57,291 nucleotides of DNA, from assembly GCA_017309115.1 (NCBI GenBank), contig JAFLEF010000050.1, positions 1-57,291 on the forward strand, given 5' to 3'. Position 1 is the first letter of the stretch; every line of letters begins with the position of its first letter. This stretch comes from Verrucomicrobiota bacterium (GTDB lineage: Bacteria > Verrucomicrobiota > Verrucomicrobiia > Limisphaerales > UBA9464). The notes below the pieces were generated by a model. That model did no database searches. It was not told the DNA's origin and worked only from the letters and a program-made list of their open reading frames with translations. Positions 8,467-15,901 of the stretch are shown in pieces. The position numbers were made by a program, and so were the translations under genes.

Positions 8467-8918
8467 CCGGAACAGCGTCCCGGAAATCCCGCCGGCCCGC
8501 AATCGCCAGCCCGCTAGCCCAACTTTACGGAGTGCGGCAGAACTTCTGCCGCTTTGGTAGGGCGAGGGCTGATACGGAACGAGGCAATTGAAACCGCAGA
8601 TTGGACACCGATTAACGCAGATTTCTTTTCTGGTTTTGGCGAGTTCGGGGCCGAGGAGACGTGCCCGATGACCGGACTGCGGAGCAAGCAGGGACGTTCT
8701 TTATGCCAAAAAAATCTGCGTTAATCTGCGTTCAATCTGCGGTTCACCTCCGTGGCACTCAGCTGGGGCGAGGCGTGAGTGAATCAACTCGGATTCAGGG
8801 AGTCGGCCTTGGCCTTGCCCCTCTTTTCTGCCGGAACCAACCAAGATTTTTGCTCCCTTGTCCCGATCAATTCTGTTCGTTCGTCTCTGAGGAAGAACGT
8901 CATCATCGCCACGCCACT
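8467..8918. other. Intergenic region with an inverted-repeat element
   Basis: About 450 bases between divergently oriented genes, containing the inverted repeat listed separately. I see no convincing gene or clear promoter. In-frame codons upstream of 8919 do not resemble a protein. Confidence 0.6.
8592..8744. repeat. 33-bp inverted repeat with ~87-bp spacer ('CGCAGATT' family)
   Basis: The arm at 8592-8624 and the reverse complement of 8712-8744 match at 30 of 33 positions. Each arm is built from two or three copies of an 'AACGCAGATT'-like unit. Outside the arms, TTTTGGC (8634-8640) and GCCAAAA (8705-8711) extend the symmetry with a small offset. A related single arm lies at 47462-47483 inside the large operon. 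Similar 'atctgcgttaatctgcg' strings are scattered between genes in many Verrucomicrobiota, as I recall. The function is unknown; the RNA would form a long hairpin. Confidence 0.8.
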
Positions 8919-9377
8919 ATGAGTACCCCCACCAACACCGTCCGTCTTCACCGGGTCCTGCGCGCCCAGCCGGAGCGAGTTTACCGCGCCTTCATTGATC
9001 CCGACGCCATGGTCAAATGGCTGCCGCCAAATGGCTTCACCGGTCGGGTACATCATCTCGAGGCCAAGGTGGGCGGCACCTACCGGATGTCCTTCACCAA
9101 CTTCAACACTGGCTCGAGCCATTCCTTTGGAGGCCGCTTCCTCGAGTTGCAACCTGGAGAACTCATCCGTCACACCGATGGATTCGACGACCCCAATTTG
9201 CCCGGCGAAATGCAAACCACCATTCGCCTGACGCCCGTCTTCTGTGGCACCGCGCTGGAGATCACCCAGGAAGGCATCCCGCCCATGATCCCGGTGGAGG
9301 CCTGTTATCTCGGCTGGCAGGAGTCCCTGGTCCTACTCGCTCAATTGGTGGAACCCGAGATTCCGGATCAGCCGTAG
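8919..9377 (+). CDS. SRPBCC (AHSA1-like) domain protein
   Basis: A 152-residue soluble protein of the START/AHSA1 superfamily. The opening 'VRLHRVLRAQPERVYRAFIDPDAMVKWLPP' pattern, the 'GGTYRMSF' strand, 'LELQPGELIRHTDGF' and the C-terminal helix 'GWQESLVLLAQLVEPEI' are all characteristic. Members bind hydrophobic ligands or act as Hsp90 co-chaperone-like proteins; the ligand here cannot be told. The ATG at 8919 is chosen because the fold starts immediately after it; in-frame sequence back to 8661 shows no homology. There is no strong ribosome-binding site. The next gene is 97 bases downstream on the same strand. Confidence 0.85.
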   Translation: MSTPTNTVRLHRVLRAQPERVYRAFIDPDAMVKWLPPNGFTGRVHHLEAKVGGTYRMSFTNFNTGSSHSFGGRFLELQPGELIRHTDGFDDPNLPGEMQTTIRLTPVFCGTALEITQEGIPPMIPVEACYLGWQESLVLLAQLVEPEIPDQP

Positions 9378-9474
9378 GTGGGACTCCATGCCGCGACGGC
9401 GGTGCTTTGAACACGAGAACGCGATTGAGTCTCCGAATACTCGATTGACTTCGACCCAGATTCATTCTCCCGGA

Positions 9475-9999
9475 ATGACGGATCCACCCAGCGCCAAGCG
9501 ACGGGGGATTCTGGTGGTGTGGCTCGCCGCCACACTACTGAGCGGTTGTTCCGGAGGCTCGAACTCCCGAGTCATTGAGCGCGAAGTGGCGGAGCGTCTG
9601 AGTCTGGAAATAAAGCTGGGTCAACCCATCGGAGCTTGGATTCAACTGCTCGGCACGCCCAGTTTGGTCTCCCAGTCGGAAACGTTTGATTCGTTTTACT
9701 ATTGGGAGGCGCATGGCCTCGGTGCGTACTGCCATCCCAACTACGAAGGGCAATTCCGGTATCGAAAGAGCGCGCTCTGGACCGTGACCACGATGTACCT
9801 GGCCGTACGGACAAACCTGGTCATGAATCTTCCCGGGTCAGTAACGGAGGCAACGTTGAAGGCACAGAGGATCCTGATTCCGGAGGAGACATTTCGTCAG
9901 CGGTATCAGAACCGAGGAGGAGTCTTGCAGTTGAAGCACAACGGCGAGGTGCAACTGTTCGTCGTCCACTTCCCGTTTTCGATCTTGGACCTCGACTGA
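9475..9999 (+). CDS. Small lipoprotein, unknown function
   Basis: A 174-residue protein with a clear lipoprotein signal: charged start, hydrophobic 'GILVVWLAATLLSGC' and Cys25. The mature part has a stretch 'LGQPIGAWIQLLGTPS' that resembles the repeats of SmpA/BamE-like small lipoproteins (a short helix followed by a Gly/Pro turn), but I cannot place it in a family with confidence. The ATG at 9475 sets the signal at the N-terminus; an upstream in-frame ATG at 9388 does not. No operon partner is evident. Confidence 0.65.
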   Translation: MTDPPSAKRRGILVVWLAATLLSGCSGGSNSRVIEREVAERLSLEIKLGQPIGAWIQLLGTPSLVSQSETFDSFYYWEAHGLGAYCHPNYEGQFRYRKSALWTVTTMYLAVRTNLVMNLPGSVTEATLKAQRILIPEETFRQRYQNRGGVLQLKHNGEVQLFVVHFPFSILDLD

Positions 10000-10309
10000 C
10001 GACAGAAATGGCGCAGTTGCCGACATTCACCGATCTAGGCAAAGCGCATTGTGAGAATTCGACATCTCCTTGGTCGAGACGTTGGTTGGTGGGTTAGAGG
10101 AATTGCGGGTTACCAATCTTTCCGTCGCTGAGATACTCGCCCGCAGAGGTGCAAGTTCGAGGAGGGAGAGAAAGTCCAACCCGGAACGCCCGAAGACGTA
10201 TTAGACCAGAACTGCAGCGTCGGCTGAGGTACTCTGGTGGTAAGAAATTCAAGGCGCGAAACCGAATTGTTGGCGGATTTTCGCGTCGGGTGGCGATGGG
10301 CTGTTGACC
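10000..10309. other. Intergenic region upstream of the sigma factor gene
   Basis: No convincing gene. It carries two copies of a short word, at 10123-10137 and 10218-10234 (GTCG, optional G, CTGAG, purine, TACTC), 95 bases apart. The stretch 10150-10195 is purine-rich and can pair with itself weakly. It may hold a leader or promoter elements for the sigma factor gene, but I recognise no known RNA family. Confidence 0.4.
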
Positions 10310-11440
10310 ATGAGTGATTCCGATCCCGAGTTGCTGGCGCGGTTCGTCGAAGATGGATGCGAAGATTCTTTCGCGAGCCTAGTCAGGCGTTATCTCGGAC
10401 TGGTGTATGCGGCGGCGCTCCGACAGGTCCAATCGCCCCAGTTGGCCGAGGAGATTGCCCAATCGGTCTTTCTTGATCTGGCTCGGAATGCGCCTCGTTT
10501 GGCGAAAACCACCATTCTGCCCGCGTGGCTCTACGAGGTTACGCGGCGGACCGCGATCGACACGATTCGCCGGGAGGTCCGCCGCCAGCGCCGGGAACAG
10601 ACCGCTTCCGAAATGAATACCCTCAGCAACGACACAGAGAACTGGCTCCAGATCGCTCCCCTCCTGGATGACGCGATGCAGGCGTTGGAGGAGTTGGACC
10701 GGAATGCATTGCTCCTCCGCTTCTTCGACAACCAGTCGTTACGTGCGGTCGGCACTGCCTTGGGCATTTCGGAAGATGCCGCTCAGAAAAGGGTTCGTCG
10801 CGCTCTAGACCAATTGCGCGACCTGCTGGCTCAACGTGGAGTGGCGGTCGCATCAGGTGGGCTCGCGGGTCTGCTTTCGAGTCAGGCAGCACCCGCCGTG
10901 TCCGAAACCTTGGTGGCCTCGATCGCAACCGCGGCACTAAAGATCACTCCGAACACGATCGCGCGACTGGGTGGGCGGGCCGCTCTCGTCTCTGGTCTAC
11001 GGGGTCTTTTGGAATTTGGCCGGGGTCCCCTGTGGACGACTGGAGCTCTGACCGTCGCTCTTTTGGGAGGTCTCACCTGGCTGGCTGCCAGAAATGCGAC
11101 GTCCCGCGGTCCTGCAAGTTCTCTGTCCCAATCCAAGATTGGTGGCGGTTCTCCCTTGGAAATCGATCCTTCAACATCGCTTGCTTCACCCGTTGTTGCC
11201 GAAATCTTGCCGGACCCGCTTGATCTTCTGGTGGGCGTTGCGCGGGCGCGTCAGCAGGTGGTTTCTGGTGTGACGGAGTTTTCTATCACCACCACTATCG
11301 TGGGGGAAAAGTCGATGCGGGACCAAACGAACGAAGTTCAGGTCAAAGTCCTCTTTGCTGGAGGCAAATTGCGCTCCGAATCGGTCGGAAAGGAGTACAG
11401 CTACACCGTAGGCAGGCTGGCTTGCCTATGGAGTAGATGA
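10310..11440 (+). CDS. ECF sigma factor with membrane-spanning C-terminal extension
   Basis: A 376-residue sigma-70 family protein. Region 2 spans residues ~12-90 ('FASLVRRYLGLVYAAALRQ', 'AEEIAQSVFLDLAR', 'AWLYEVTRRTAIDTIRR') and region 4 spans ~115-172 ('LRFFDNQSLRAVGTALGIS', 'AAQKRVRRALDQLR'). A linker and one transmembrane helix at ~241-260 follow, then a Ser/Pro-rich external segment. This sigma-plus-tail arrangement is known in Verrucomicrobiota and Planctomycetes, where the tail may sense envelope state. The tail stops just as a beta-rich domain begins ('EFSITTTIVGEKSM', 'VKVLFAGGKLRSESVGKEYSYTVG'), and the last residues read like random sequence, so truncation is suspected. The ATG at 10310 is preferred to a TTG at 10304. 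Confidence 0.85.
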   Translation: MSDSDPELLARFVEDGCEDSFASLVRRYLGLVYAAALRQVQSPQLAEEIAQSVFLDLARNAPRLAKTTILPAWLYEVTRRTAIDTIRREVRRQRREQTASEMNTLSNDTENWLQIAPLLDDAMQALEELDRNALLLRFFDNQSLRAVGTALGISEDAAQKRVRRALDQLRDLLAQRGVAVASGGLAGLLSSQAAPAVSETLVASIATAALKITPNTIARLGGRAALVSGLRGLLEFGRGPLWTTGALTVALLGGLTWLAARNATSRGPASSLSQSKIGGGSPLEIDPSTSLASPVVAEILPDPLDLLVGVARARQQVVSGVTEFSITTTIVGEKSMRDQTNEVQVKVLFAGGKLRSESVGKEYSYTVGRLACLWSR

Positions 11441-11505
11441 ACGTGCTGACGTTCGAAAGGGTTTCTTTGATTGGATAACGTCCTTGATAGATTCCTGCCA
11501 AGGAA

Positions 11506-11775
11506 ATGACGACGACCTTGACGGGTAAAAATCAAGTGACTGTTCCTGCCGAGATTGTCCAAAAGCTGGGGCTTCAGCCGGGCGCGCAATTCGATTGGGC
11601 CTTGGGCGATCGGCCAAACCGGATTGTCATCACCATCAAGCCCACACGGACGCAACTTTTGGAGCGGGTGCGGTCAATCGGGCGGGCGGCCAGGAAGGAA
11701 GGGCAGGATCCCATCGGAGACTTGATTCGGGAACGCGATCAGGATGATCGGGTCCGGAGGGAAACGTTGCGATGA
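11506..11775 (+). CDS. AbrB/MazE-type antitoxin
   Basis: An 89-residue protein whose N-terminal half is a SpoVT/AbrB swapped-hairpin DNA-binding domain ('LTGKNQVTVPAEIVQKLGLQPGAQFDW'). The C-terminal half is charged and probably disordered until it binds the toxin. AAGGA lies only a few bases upstream of the ATG. The gene overlaps the PIN toxin gene by four bases (ATGA), the usual antitoxin-first arrangement. It likely represses its own promoter in the 65-base gap behind the sigma factor gene. Confidence 0.9.
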   Translation: MTTTLTGKNQVTVPAEIVQKLGLQPGAQFDWALGDRPNRIVITIKPTRTQLLERVRSIGRAARKEGQDPIGDLIRERDQDDRVRRETLR

Positions 11776-12212
11776 GCGATTCCCATGTCCTCGACACGTC
11801 CGCCTTGTTGGCTCATTGCCGGGAGGAGGCGGGATTCGAGATCGTAGAGCGGTTACTGGAGCAAACTGCGGTCGGGGTTTTCGTCAGTGCCATCACCTGG
11901 TTGGAGTTTCAGTTGCGGCTACGGGAGTTGATTCCCAAGGAAAAGGACCGCCGTGAAGTTCTCGCCATTTACGATGAGTTGCTGACGGAGTCGTTGCCGG
12001 TCACCCGCGACGTGGCACAAGCTGCCTTGGAACTGCGGCTCCAGGTGCTCCAACGAATTCCCAACGGCGATGCTCTCATCGCGGCTACGGCGAAGCTGAT
12101 CAACGCCACCCTAGTTCATCGTGACCCACACCTGGCGACTATTCCGGTCAAACTGGTGAAACAGATCGTCCTTCCATCAAAACTGCCACCGGATCAGTCG
12201 CGTAAAGTATGA
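11772..12212 (+). CDS. PIN-domain ribonuclease toxin (VapC family)
   Basis: A 146-residue PIN-domain protein expected to cleave RNA with Mg or Mn. The acidic residues are in place: Asp8 in 'VLDTSALLA', Glu45 in 'WLEF', Asp100 in 'NGDALIAATA' and Asp118 in 'HRDPHL'. The length fits VapC toxins. Its start overlaps the antitoxin stop, so translation is probably coupled. All acidic residues are present, so the toxin looks functional. It ends 15 bases from the stop of a convergent PEP-CTERM gene. Confidence 0.92.
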   Translation: MSDSHVLDTSALLAHCREEAGFEIVERLLEQTAVGVFVSAITWLEFQLRLRELIPKEKDRREVLAIYDELLTESLPVTRDVAQAALELRLQVLQRIPNGDALIAATAKLINATLVHRDPHLATIPVKLVKQIVLPSKLPPDQSRKV

Positions 12213-12227
12213 ACGGTACTCCGACAA

Positions 12228-12863
12228 TCACCGCCGCACGTTCCTCGAAAGGGCCAGCAACCCGACCAACCCAACCCCCGCGAGTGCCACCGCGGCAGGC
12301 TCGGGTACCTGCGTAATGGTGAACGATTGCACCACGACGTCGAAAGCCATGGCTGAAGTGATCGGTACGCCCGGACCGGCAAACGGTCCAACCCCAAAGT
12401 ATCGGCTGCTGGACTGGTCGAACGTGATGCCGGAACCCGGGCCGACCGGGAACGCGAAATTCCAGTCGCTCAACGTGGCCCCCGGACCGAACACCCCAAG
12501 GTCCTCGCTGACCAGGAGGATGTCGGTCTTCTGGTAGAACGAGCCGGGCGGGATCATGCTGCCTGGCACGACGGGATCGACCTGGTTGACGATGCGCTGC
12601 AGGTGGATGCCATCCACCGGGTTGGCGAGGCCGAAGACCGTCGCATTATTGAGCAGAGTGACTTGGTAGTCACTGAGCTTGGCGGAGGAGAAGGTCGGAC
12701 CGGAAAGCGGTGGGGCCGGAAACGGGCTGTTGTTGAATGGGCCGCTGGGCGGGGTCCGGTCGGTGAACGTGCCGAAGCTAAAGTGGACGGAGTCCAACTC
12801 GGCAGCGGCGGCCGAGAGAACGCAAGGGACGCACAGGAGGGCGGCGATAATAAGACGGTTCAT
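12228..12863 (-). CDS. PEP-CTERM sorted surface protein
   Basis: A 211-residue exported protein: signal peptide at residues 1-20 ('LIIAALLCVPCVLSAAAA'), a beta-rich middle, and a C-terminal sorting tail of VPEP (near 185), a hydrophobic helix ('AAVALAGVGLVGLLAL') and basic NVRR. PEP-CTERM tails are recognised by an exosortase (EpsH/XrtA type) that anchors or releases the protein at the cell surface, typically with an extracellular polysaccharide. No exosortase is in the window. The ATG at 12863 fits the signal; a GTG at 12953 would prepend a poor leader. The middle has no recognisable domain. Confidence 0.85.
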   Translation of the reverse strand: MNRLIIAALLCVPCVLSAAAAELDSVHFSFGTFTDRTPPSGPFNNSPFPAPPLSGPTFSSAKLSDYQVTLLNNATVFGLANPVDGIHLQRIVNQVDPVVPGSMIPPGSFYQKTDILLVSEDLGVFGPGATLSDWNFAFPVGPGSGITFDQSSSRYFGVGPFAGPGVPITSAMAFDVVVQSFTITQVPEPAAVALAGVGLVGLLALSRNVRR

Positions 12864-13069
12864 CGGTGGGGAGCTCTTGAAGTGTTGAGGAATAAACCGG
12901 GGGTATGTACTGAGTAAAATCCGCTGATTAAACAGGGTCAAGGTAATGCTCACGGATCAGTTCGAATCCGGAGTAATCTTCAAAGGGAAGGGGGAAACAG
13001 TGCCTCTCAGCCAGCGGATCTCATAGAGCACCGGTTAGTGGTGAAGGCCGAGCAGGCGGGCTCAGCGGT
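12864..13069. other. Intergenic gap
   Basis: About 205 bases between two minus-strand genes. It should hold the promoter of the PEP-CTERM gene, but I see no clear -35/-10 pair or terminator hairpin. Confidence 0.4.
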
Positions 13070-13894
13070 TTAATCCGAACCCAGCACCAACTGACGGGCA
13101 ATCGCGGGCGAGGCGATCTCCCGGCCCATGGCTCGGGCGACGGCGACGACCCGTTCGATGAGCCGGACATTTGTGGCCGGATCCGTCTTGCCCGCGTCCA
13201 TCCACAGATTGTCCTCCAAGCCCGCCCGAACATGGCCGCCCATGGCAATGGCCTGACACTGCACCGTGAACTGAAACCGTCCGAGGCCGGTCGCCGACCA
13301 CACCGTGCCCGGCGGAAGGGCGTCGACCAAGGTGACTAGGTTTCGCGCCGAGGCGGCAGCGGTTCCCAGAGATCCTAAAAGGATGTTCGCGTAGTAGGGA
13401 CCGCGAATGAGGCCCCTCGGAATCAGATAGTCGCGAACGTAATCGATCATCCCCAGTTCGAAGAATTCGAGCTCTGGCCGGACGCCGAGTTCCAACATGC
13501 GCCGAGCCAGCCGCTGCACGATCTCTGGCGAATTCACCGAGGGACCACTGGCGAAATTCATGGAGCCGGGTGTCAAAGAGCCGAAGTCAGGACGGCCGTC
13601 CAACACGGCAGCGCGCCTCTCGAAGTCGGACCACAACCGGCCACTGGTAGAACCCGAAATGAGCAGTCCGGGACAGGCGGAGCGGATGCCGTCGATGATC
13701 TCGCGATAAATCTCTAACCGCCACGTGGGTTCCCCGTTCGGTTCGCGCGCGTGGACGTGGACGATGGTCGCGCCGGCAGCGGCGCAACGGCGAGCATCCG
13801 CAATAATGTCGGCCACAGAGATGGGCACGGCCGCATTATCCGCCGGTTGGGGCACCATCCCGGTGAGAGCGGCATTAATGATCAACGGATTCAT
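13070..13894 (-). CDS. Beta-keto acid cleavage enzyme (BKACE/Kce, DUF849)
   Basis: A 274-residue TIM-barrel enzyme. Known chemistry: Zn-dependent condensation of a beta-keto acid with acetyl-CoA, splitting it into acetoacetate and a new CoA ester, as in 3-keto-5-aminohexanoate cleavage during lysine fermentation. Seen: HVHAR with His46, His48 and Arg50 at the metal site, 'ISGSTSG' from residue 79, Glu143 in the 'ELEFFELGM' strand, and 'HVRAGLEDNLWMD' with Arg223, Glu227 and Asp228. These sit at or near the positions used in Kce. The natural substrate varies widely in the family and cannot be read. The gene lies 33 bases behind the acyltransferase gene and is probably cotranscribed; with no lysine-fermentation genes nearby, an amino-sugar or keto-acid role is possible. 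Confidence 0.9.
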   Translation of the reverse strand: MNPLIINAALTGMVPQPADNAAVPISVADIIADARRCAAAGATIVHVHAREPNGEPTWRLEIYREIIDGIRSACPGLLISGSTSGRLWSDFERRAAVLDGRPDFGSLTPGSMNFASGPSVNSPEIVQRLARRMLELGVRPELEFFELGMIDYVRDYLIPRGLIRGPYYANILLGSLGTAAASARNLVTLVDALPPGTVWSATGLGRFQFTVQCQAIAMGGHVRAGLEDNLWMDAGKTDPATNVRLIERVVAVARAMGREIASPAIARQLVLGSD

Positions 13895-13927
13895 GCACTT
13901 GAGTCGATTCGAAGGCGACGACGTGGC

Positions 13928-14584
13928 TTACTTCCCCTCAATGCCTTCTTTGACGACTTTGGCGGGCACCCCGACCGCCAGGACCCGATCGGGCAGGTCC
14001 TGAGTCACGACCGCTCCCGCACCGATCACACAGTGACGCCCGATCTTGATCCCATCGATGATCGTGGCGCCGATTCCCACGTAGGTGTGAGCGCCCACGT
14101 GACAGTTGCCCGCGAGATTCACCCCAGGCCCGATCGTAACGAAGTCTTCGATCAGGGTGTGATGTCCGATGTTCACACCGCGGTTCACATGAACATGACA
14201 GCCGACGGTGGTGAAACCCGCGATGATACTGCCGATGCTGATGCTGGTGCCCTCGCCAAGGGTAGACCTTCGAGAAACGGTGGCGGTGGGGTGGACCAAC
14301 GTGGCGAAGGTCAGGCCCATCGCTTTCACGGGTTCGGTAAACTGGTTGCGAAACGTGGTGCCCAGACTGCAGATCACCTGATGCGACTCCCGGAACCGCG
14401 GTAGGTCGTCGACCCAGTAGATCATTCGCCCGCCGTGCCACGTGCCGGCGCGTTCGCGTTCCCGGTTCTCCACGTAGCCGACGATCTCGAAACCGGTCAC
14501 ATCCTCGAACGCATCGGCAAAGGCCAGCGAGTAGGGGCGGGCTCCCAAAATGAGCAGTGGGGTCGGTGGGGAGGAGTTCGTCAT
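13928..14584 (-). CDS. NeuD/PglD-type sugar O- or N-acyltransferase
   Basis: A 218-residue enzyme. Residues 1-90 form a Rossmann-like nucleotide-sugar-binding lobe ('LLILGARPYSLAFADAFED'). Residues ~95-210 form a left-handed beta helix of hexapeptide repeats ('GFTTVGCHVHVNRGVNIG', 'NLAGNCHVGAHTYVG', 'GIKIGRHCVIGAGAVVTQ') ending 'GVPAKVVK'. The expected reaction is transfer of an acyl group from a CoA donor to a sugar, as in sialic acid O-acetylation or bacillosamine synthesis. His141-His142, near the turn of the helix, could be catalytic. The ATG at 14584 overlaps the stop of the upstream glycosyltransferase gene (ATGA), so the two are translationally coupled. An aminotransferase diverging nearby supports a modified-sugar pathway. 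Confidence 0.9.
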   Translation of the reverse strand: MTNSSPPTPLLILGARPYSLAFADAFEDVTGFEIVGYVENRERERAGTWHGGRMIYWVDDLPRFRESHQVICSLGTTFRNQFTEPVKAMGLTFATLVHPTATVSRRSTLGEGTSISIGSIIAGFTTVGCHVHVNRGVNIGHHTLIEDFVTIGPGVNLAGNCHVGAHTYVGIGATIIDGIKIGRHCVIGAGAVVTQDLPDRVLAVGVPAKVVKEGIEGK

Positions 14585-15735
14585 CGGTTCATCGAGCGGG
14601 TGACAATTTCGGCAATCTGACGGACCGAATGATGCAGGGTCAGAGAAGTTCTGCATAGCTCGGCGGCGGCGGATACGAGCCGGCTGCGCTCGTCGTCGTC
14701 CCGCAGCAATCGCTCGATGACTTCGGGCAGTTGGGCGGCGGGCGCCGACGCGTAATGGATGTCCGCCTGAAACGGCTGCGTGTCCGCCATGGGTTCGCTG
14801 ACAACGCACGCCCCGCATTGAGCGGCGAAGCCAAATCGGATCCACGCCGGGCTCCAACGGTATTGATGCAGCATGACCAGGATCCGCGTCCGATTCAGCA
14901 GTTGGATCCGTTCCTCGCCGTAGCAATTGCCGGTGATGACCCGGAGCGAAAGGCCGCGCGTGGCCAAATCCGTTTCGAGTGTTTTTAGTAAGTCCCGGCG
15001 GCGGTCCTTTCGCACATAGCCGAGGAACAAGACGTCGATATCCCGGGCGAGAGAGAGAAGGCGGCCGTCCTTTTCCTGACAGCCCACGGGAACGAAGGGC
15101 GCCGACCAGCCGCGTTCCTCCAAAAATCGTTGCCGTTGCTGGGTGCTCACAATGCAGTGGTCCAACCAGCCCTCGAGTCGAGTCCGCTGCAGGCAATCCC
15201 AGTTCACCATGGAACTACGGATCTGAGTCCAATGGGTGTCCGCCAGGGTTGGGTCGACGCGCTGCAGCAGTTTGAGCGTGCGGAGAAAACCGACGCCAGA
15301 GAGCTGCTTGTAGAGCCAATGGCGGAGACCATGAAGAGTGAGCCGCTTCTGCCATGTGCTCAGGTGGCGTTTGGGAATCTGCAACCCCAGCCGCTGCTGC
15401 CACGCGGCCGCGGCGCGGCCGATCCGGTCGGCCTCGGGAGTGAGCGACGAGGGCGGTAGGGTCTCGAACATCCACACGGCCGTCACCGGACGCCGGCCGG
15501 TCGTTCGCGCCAACAACCTTCGATACCGACCGAAGTCGGCCAGGTTCTCCAGGAACAACAGGACATCCGCCTGCAAGCCCGCGGGGTCGCCGTCCTCCAC
15601 CAAGCGCACGGAATAGCCCAGCTGCTCCAGACACTGACAGACGGGCACTCCCCGTTCCCGGGCCACGACGCTTTGCGGGTCTTCCACGGCCACGGCCCAG
15701 GTCGGCTTGGCGTCAGTTGATGGTCGAGCGCTCAT
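14581..15735 (-). CDS. CgeB-like glycosyltransferase, GT-B fold
   Basis: A 384-residue protein with a two-lobed GT-B outline. The N-terminal lobe carries 'QCLEQLGYSVRLVEDGD' and 'TAVWMFETLPP'. The C-terminal lobe carries 'DIDVLFLGYVRKDRRRDLLKTLE', 'NRTRILVMLH' and 'RFGFAAQCGACVVSEPM', the usual region around the nucleotide-sugar site. The last part ('LPEVIERLLRDDDERSRLVSAAAELC') is typical of group 1 transferases. Donor and acceptor are unknown. The ATG at 15735 is preferred because the fold begins there; the in-frame extension to 15927 overlaps the divergent aminotransferase gene. It is first in a coupled run with the acyltransferase and BKACE genes, and is inferred to act on surface glycans or their precursors. 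Confidence 0.78.
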   Translation of the reverse strand: MSARPSTDAKPTWAVAVEDPQSVVARERGVPVCQCLEQLGYSVRLVEDGDPAGLQADVLLFLENLADFGRYRRLLARTTGRRPVTAVWMFETLPPSSLTPEADRIGRAAAAWQQRLGLQIPKRHLSTWQKRLTLHGLRHWLYKQLSGVGFLRTLKLLQRVDPTLADTHWTQIRSSMVNWDCLQRTRLEGWLDHCIVSTQQRQRFLEERGWSAPFVPVGCQEKDGRLLSLARDIDVLFLGYVRKDRRRDLLKTLETDLATRGLSLRVITGNCYGEERIQLLNRTRILVMLHQYRWSPAWIRFGFAAQCGACVVSEPMADTQPFQADIHYASAPAAQLPEVIERLLRDDDERSRLVSAAAELCRTSLTLHHSVRQIAEIVTRSMNR

Positions 15736-15901
15736 CCGGTGTTGATGAGGTGAGAGTGCGACTTCATCGACCTCGGCCAAAGCACGGAATCGGCAAACGA
15801 AGGTAGCTGGCAGGGAATTGGTTGTGGGCCGGACGATCCGACGGCTAATCTGGGCGGGTTGTGGCCTCGGGAATCTCACCGTTCCTGGCCTGCCGGAATT
15901 T

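Noticed and set aside
10140-10260. Possible structured RNA (GAGGAGGGAGAGAAAGTCC resembles part of RNase P)
   Set aside because: Only one short segment resembles RNase P; the other conserved regions are missing, and a complete RNase P RNA would be longer.
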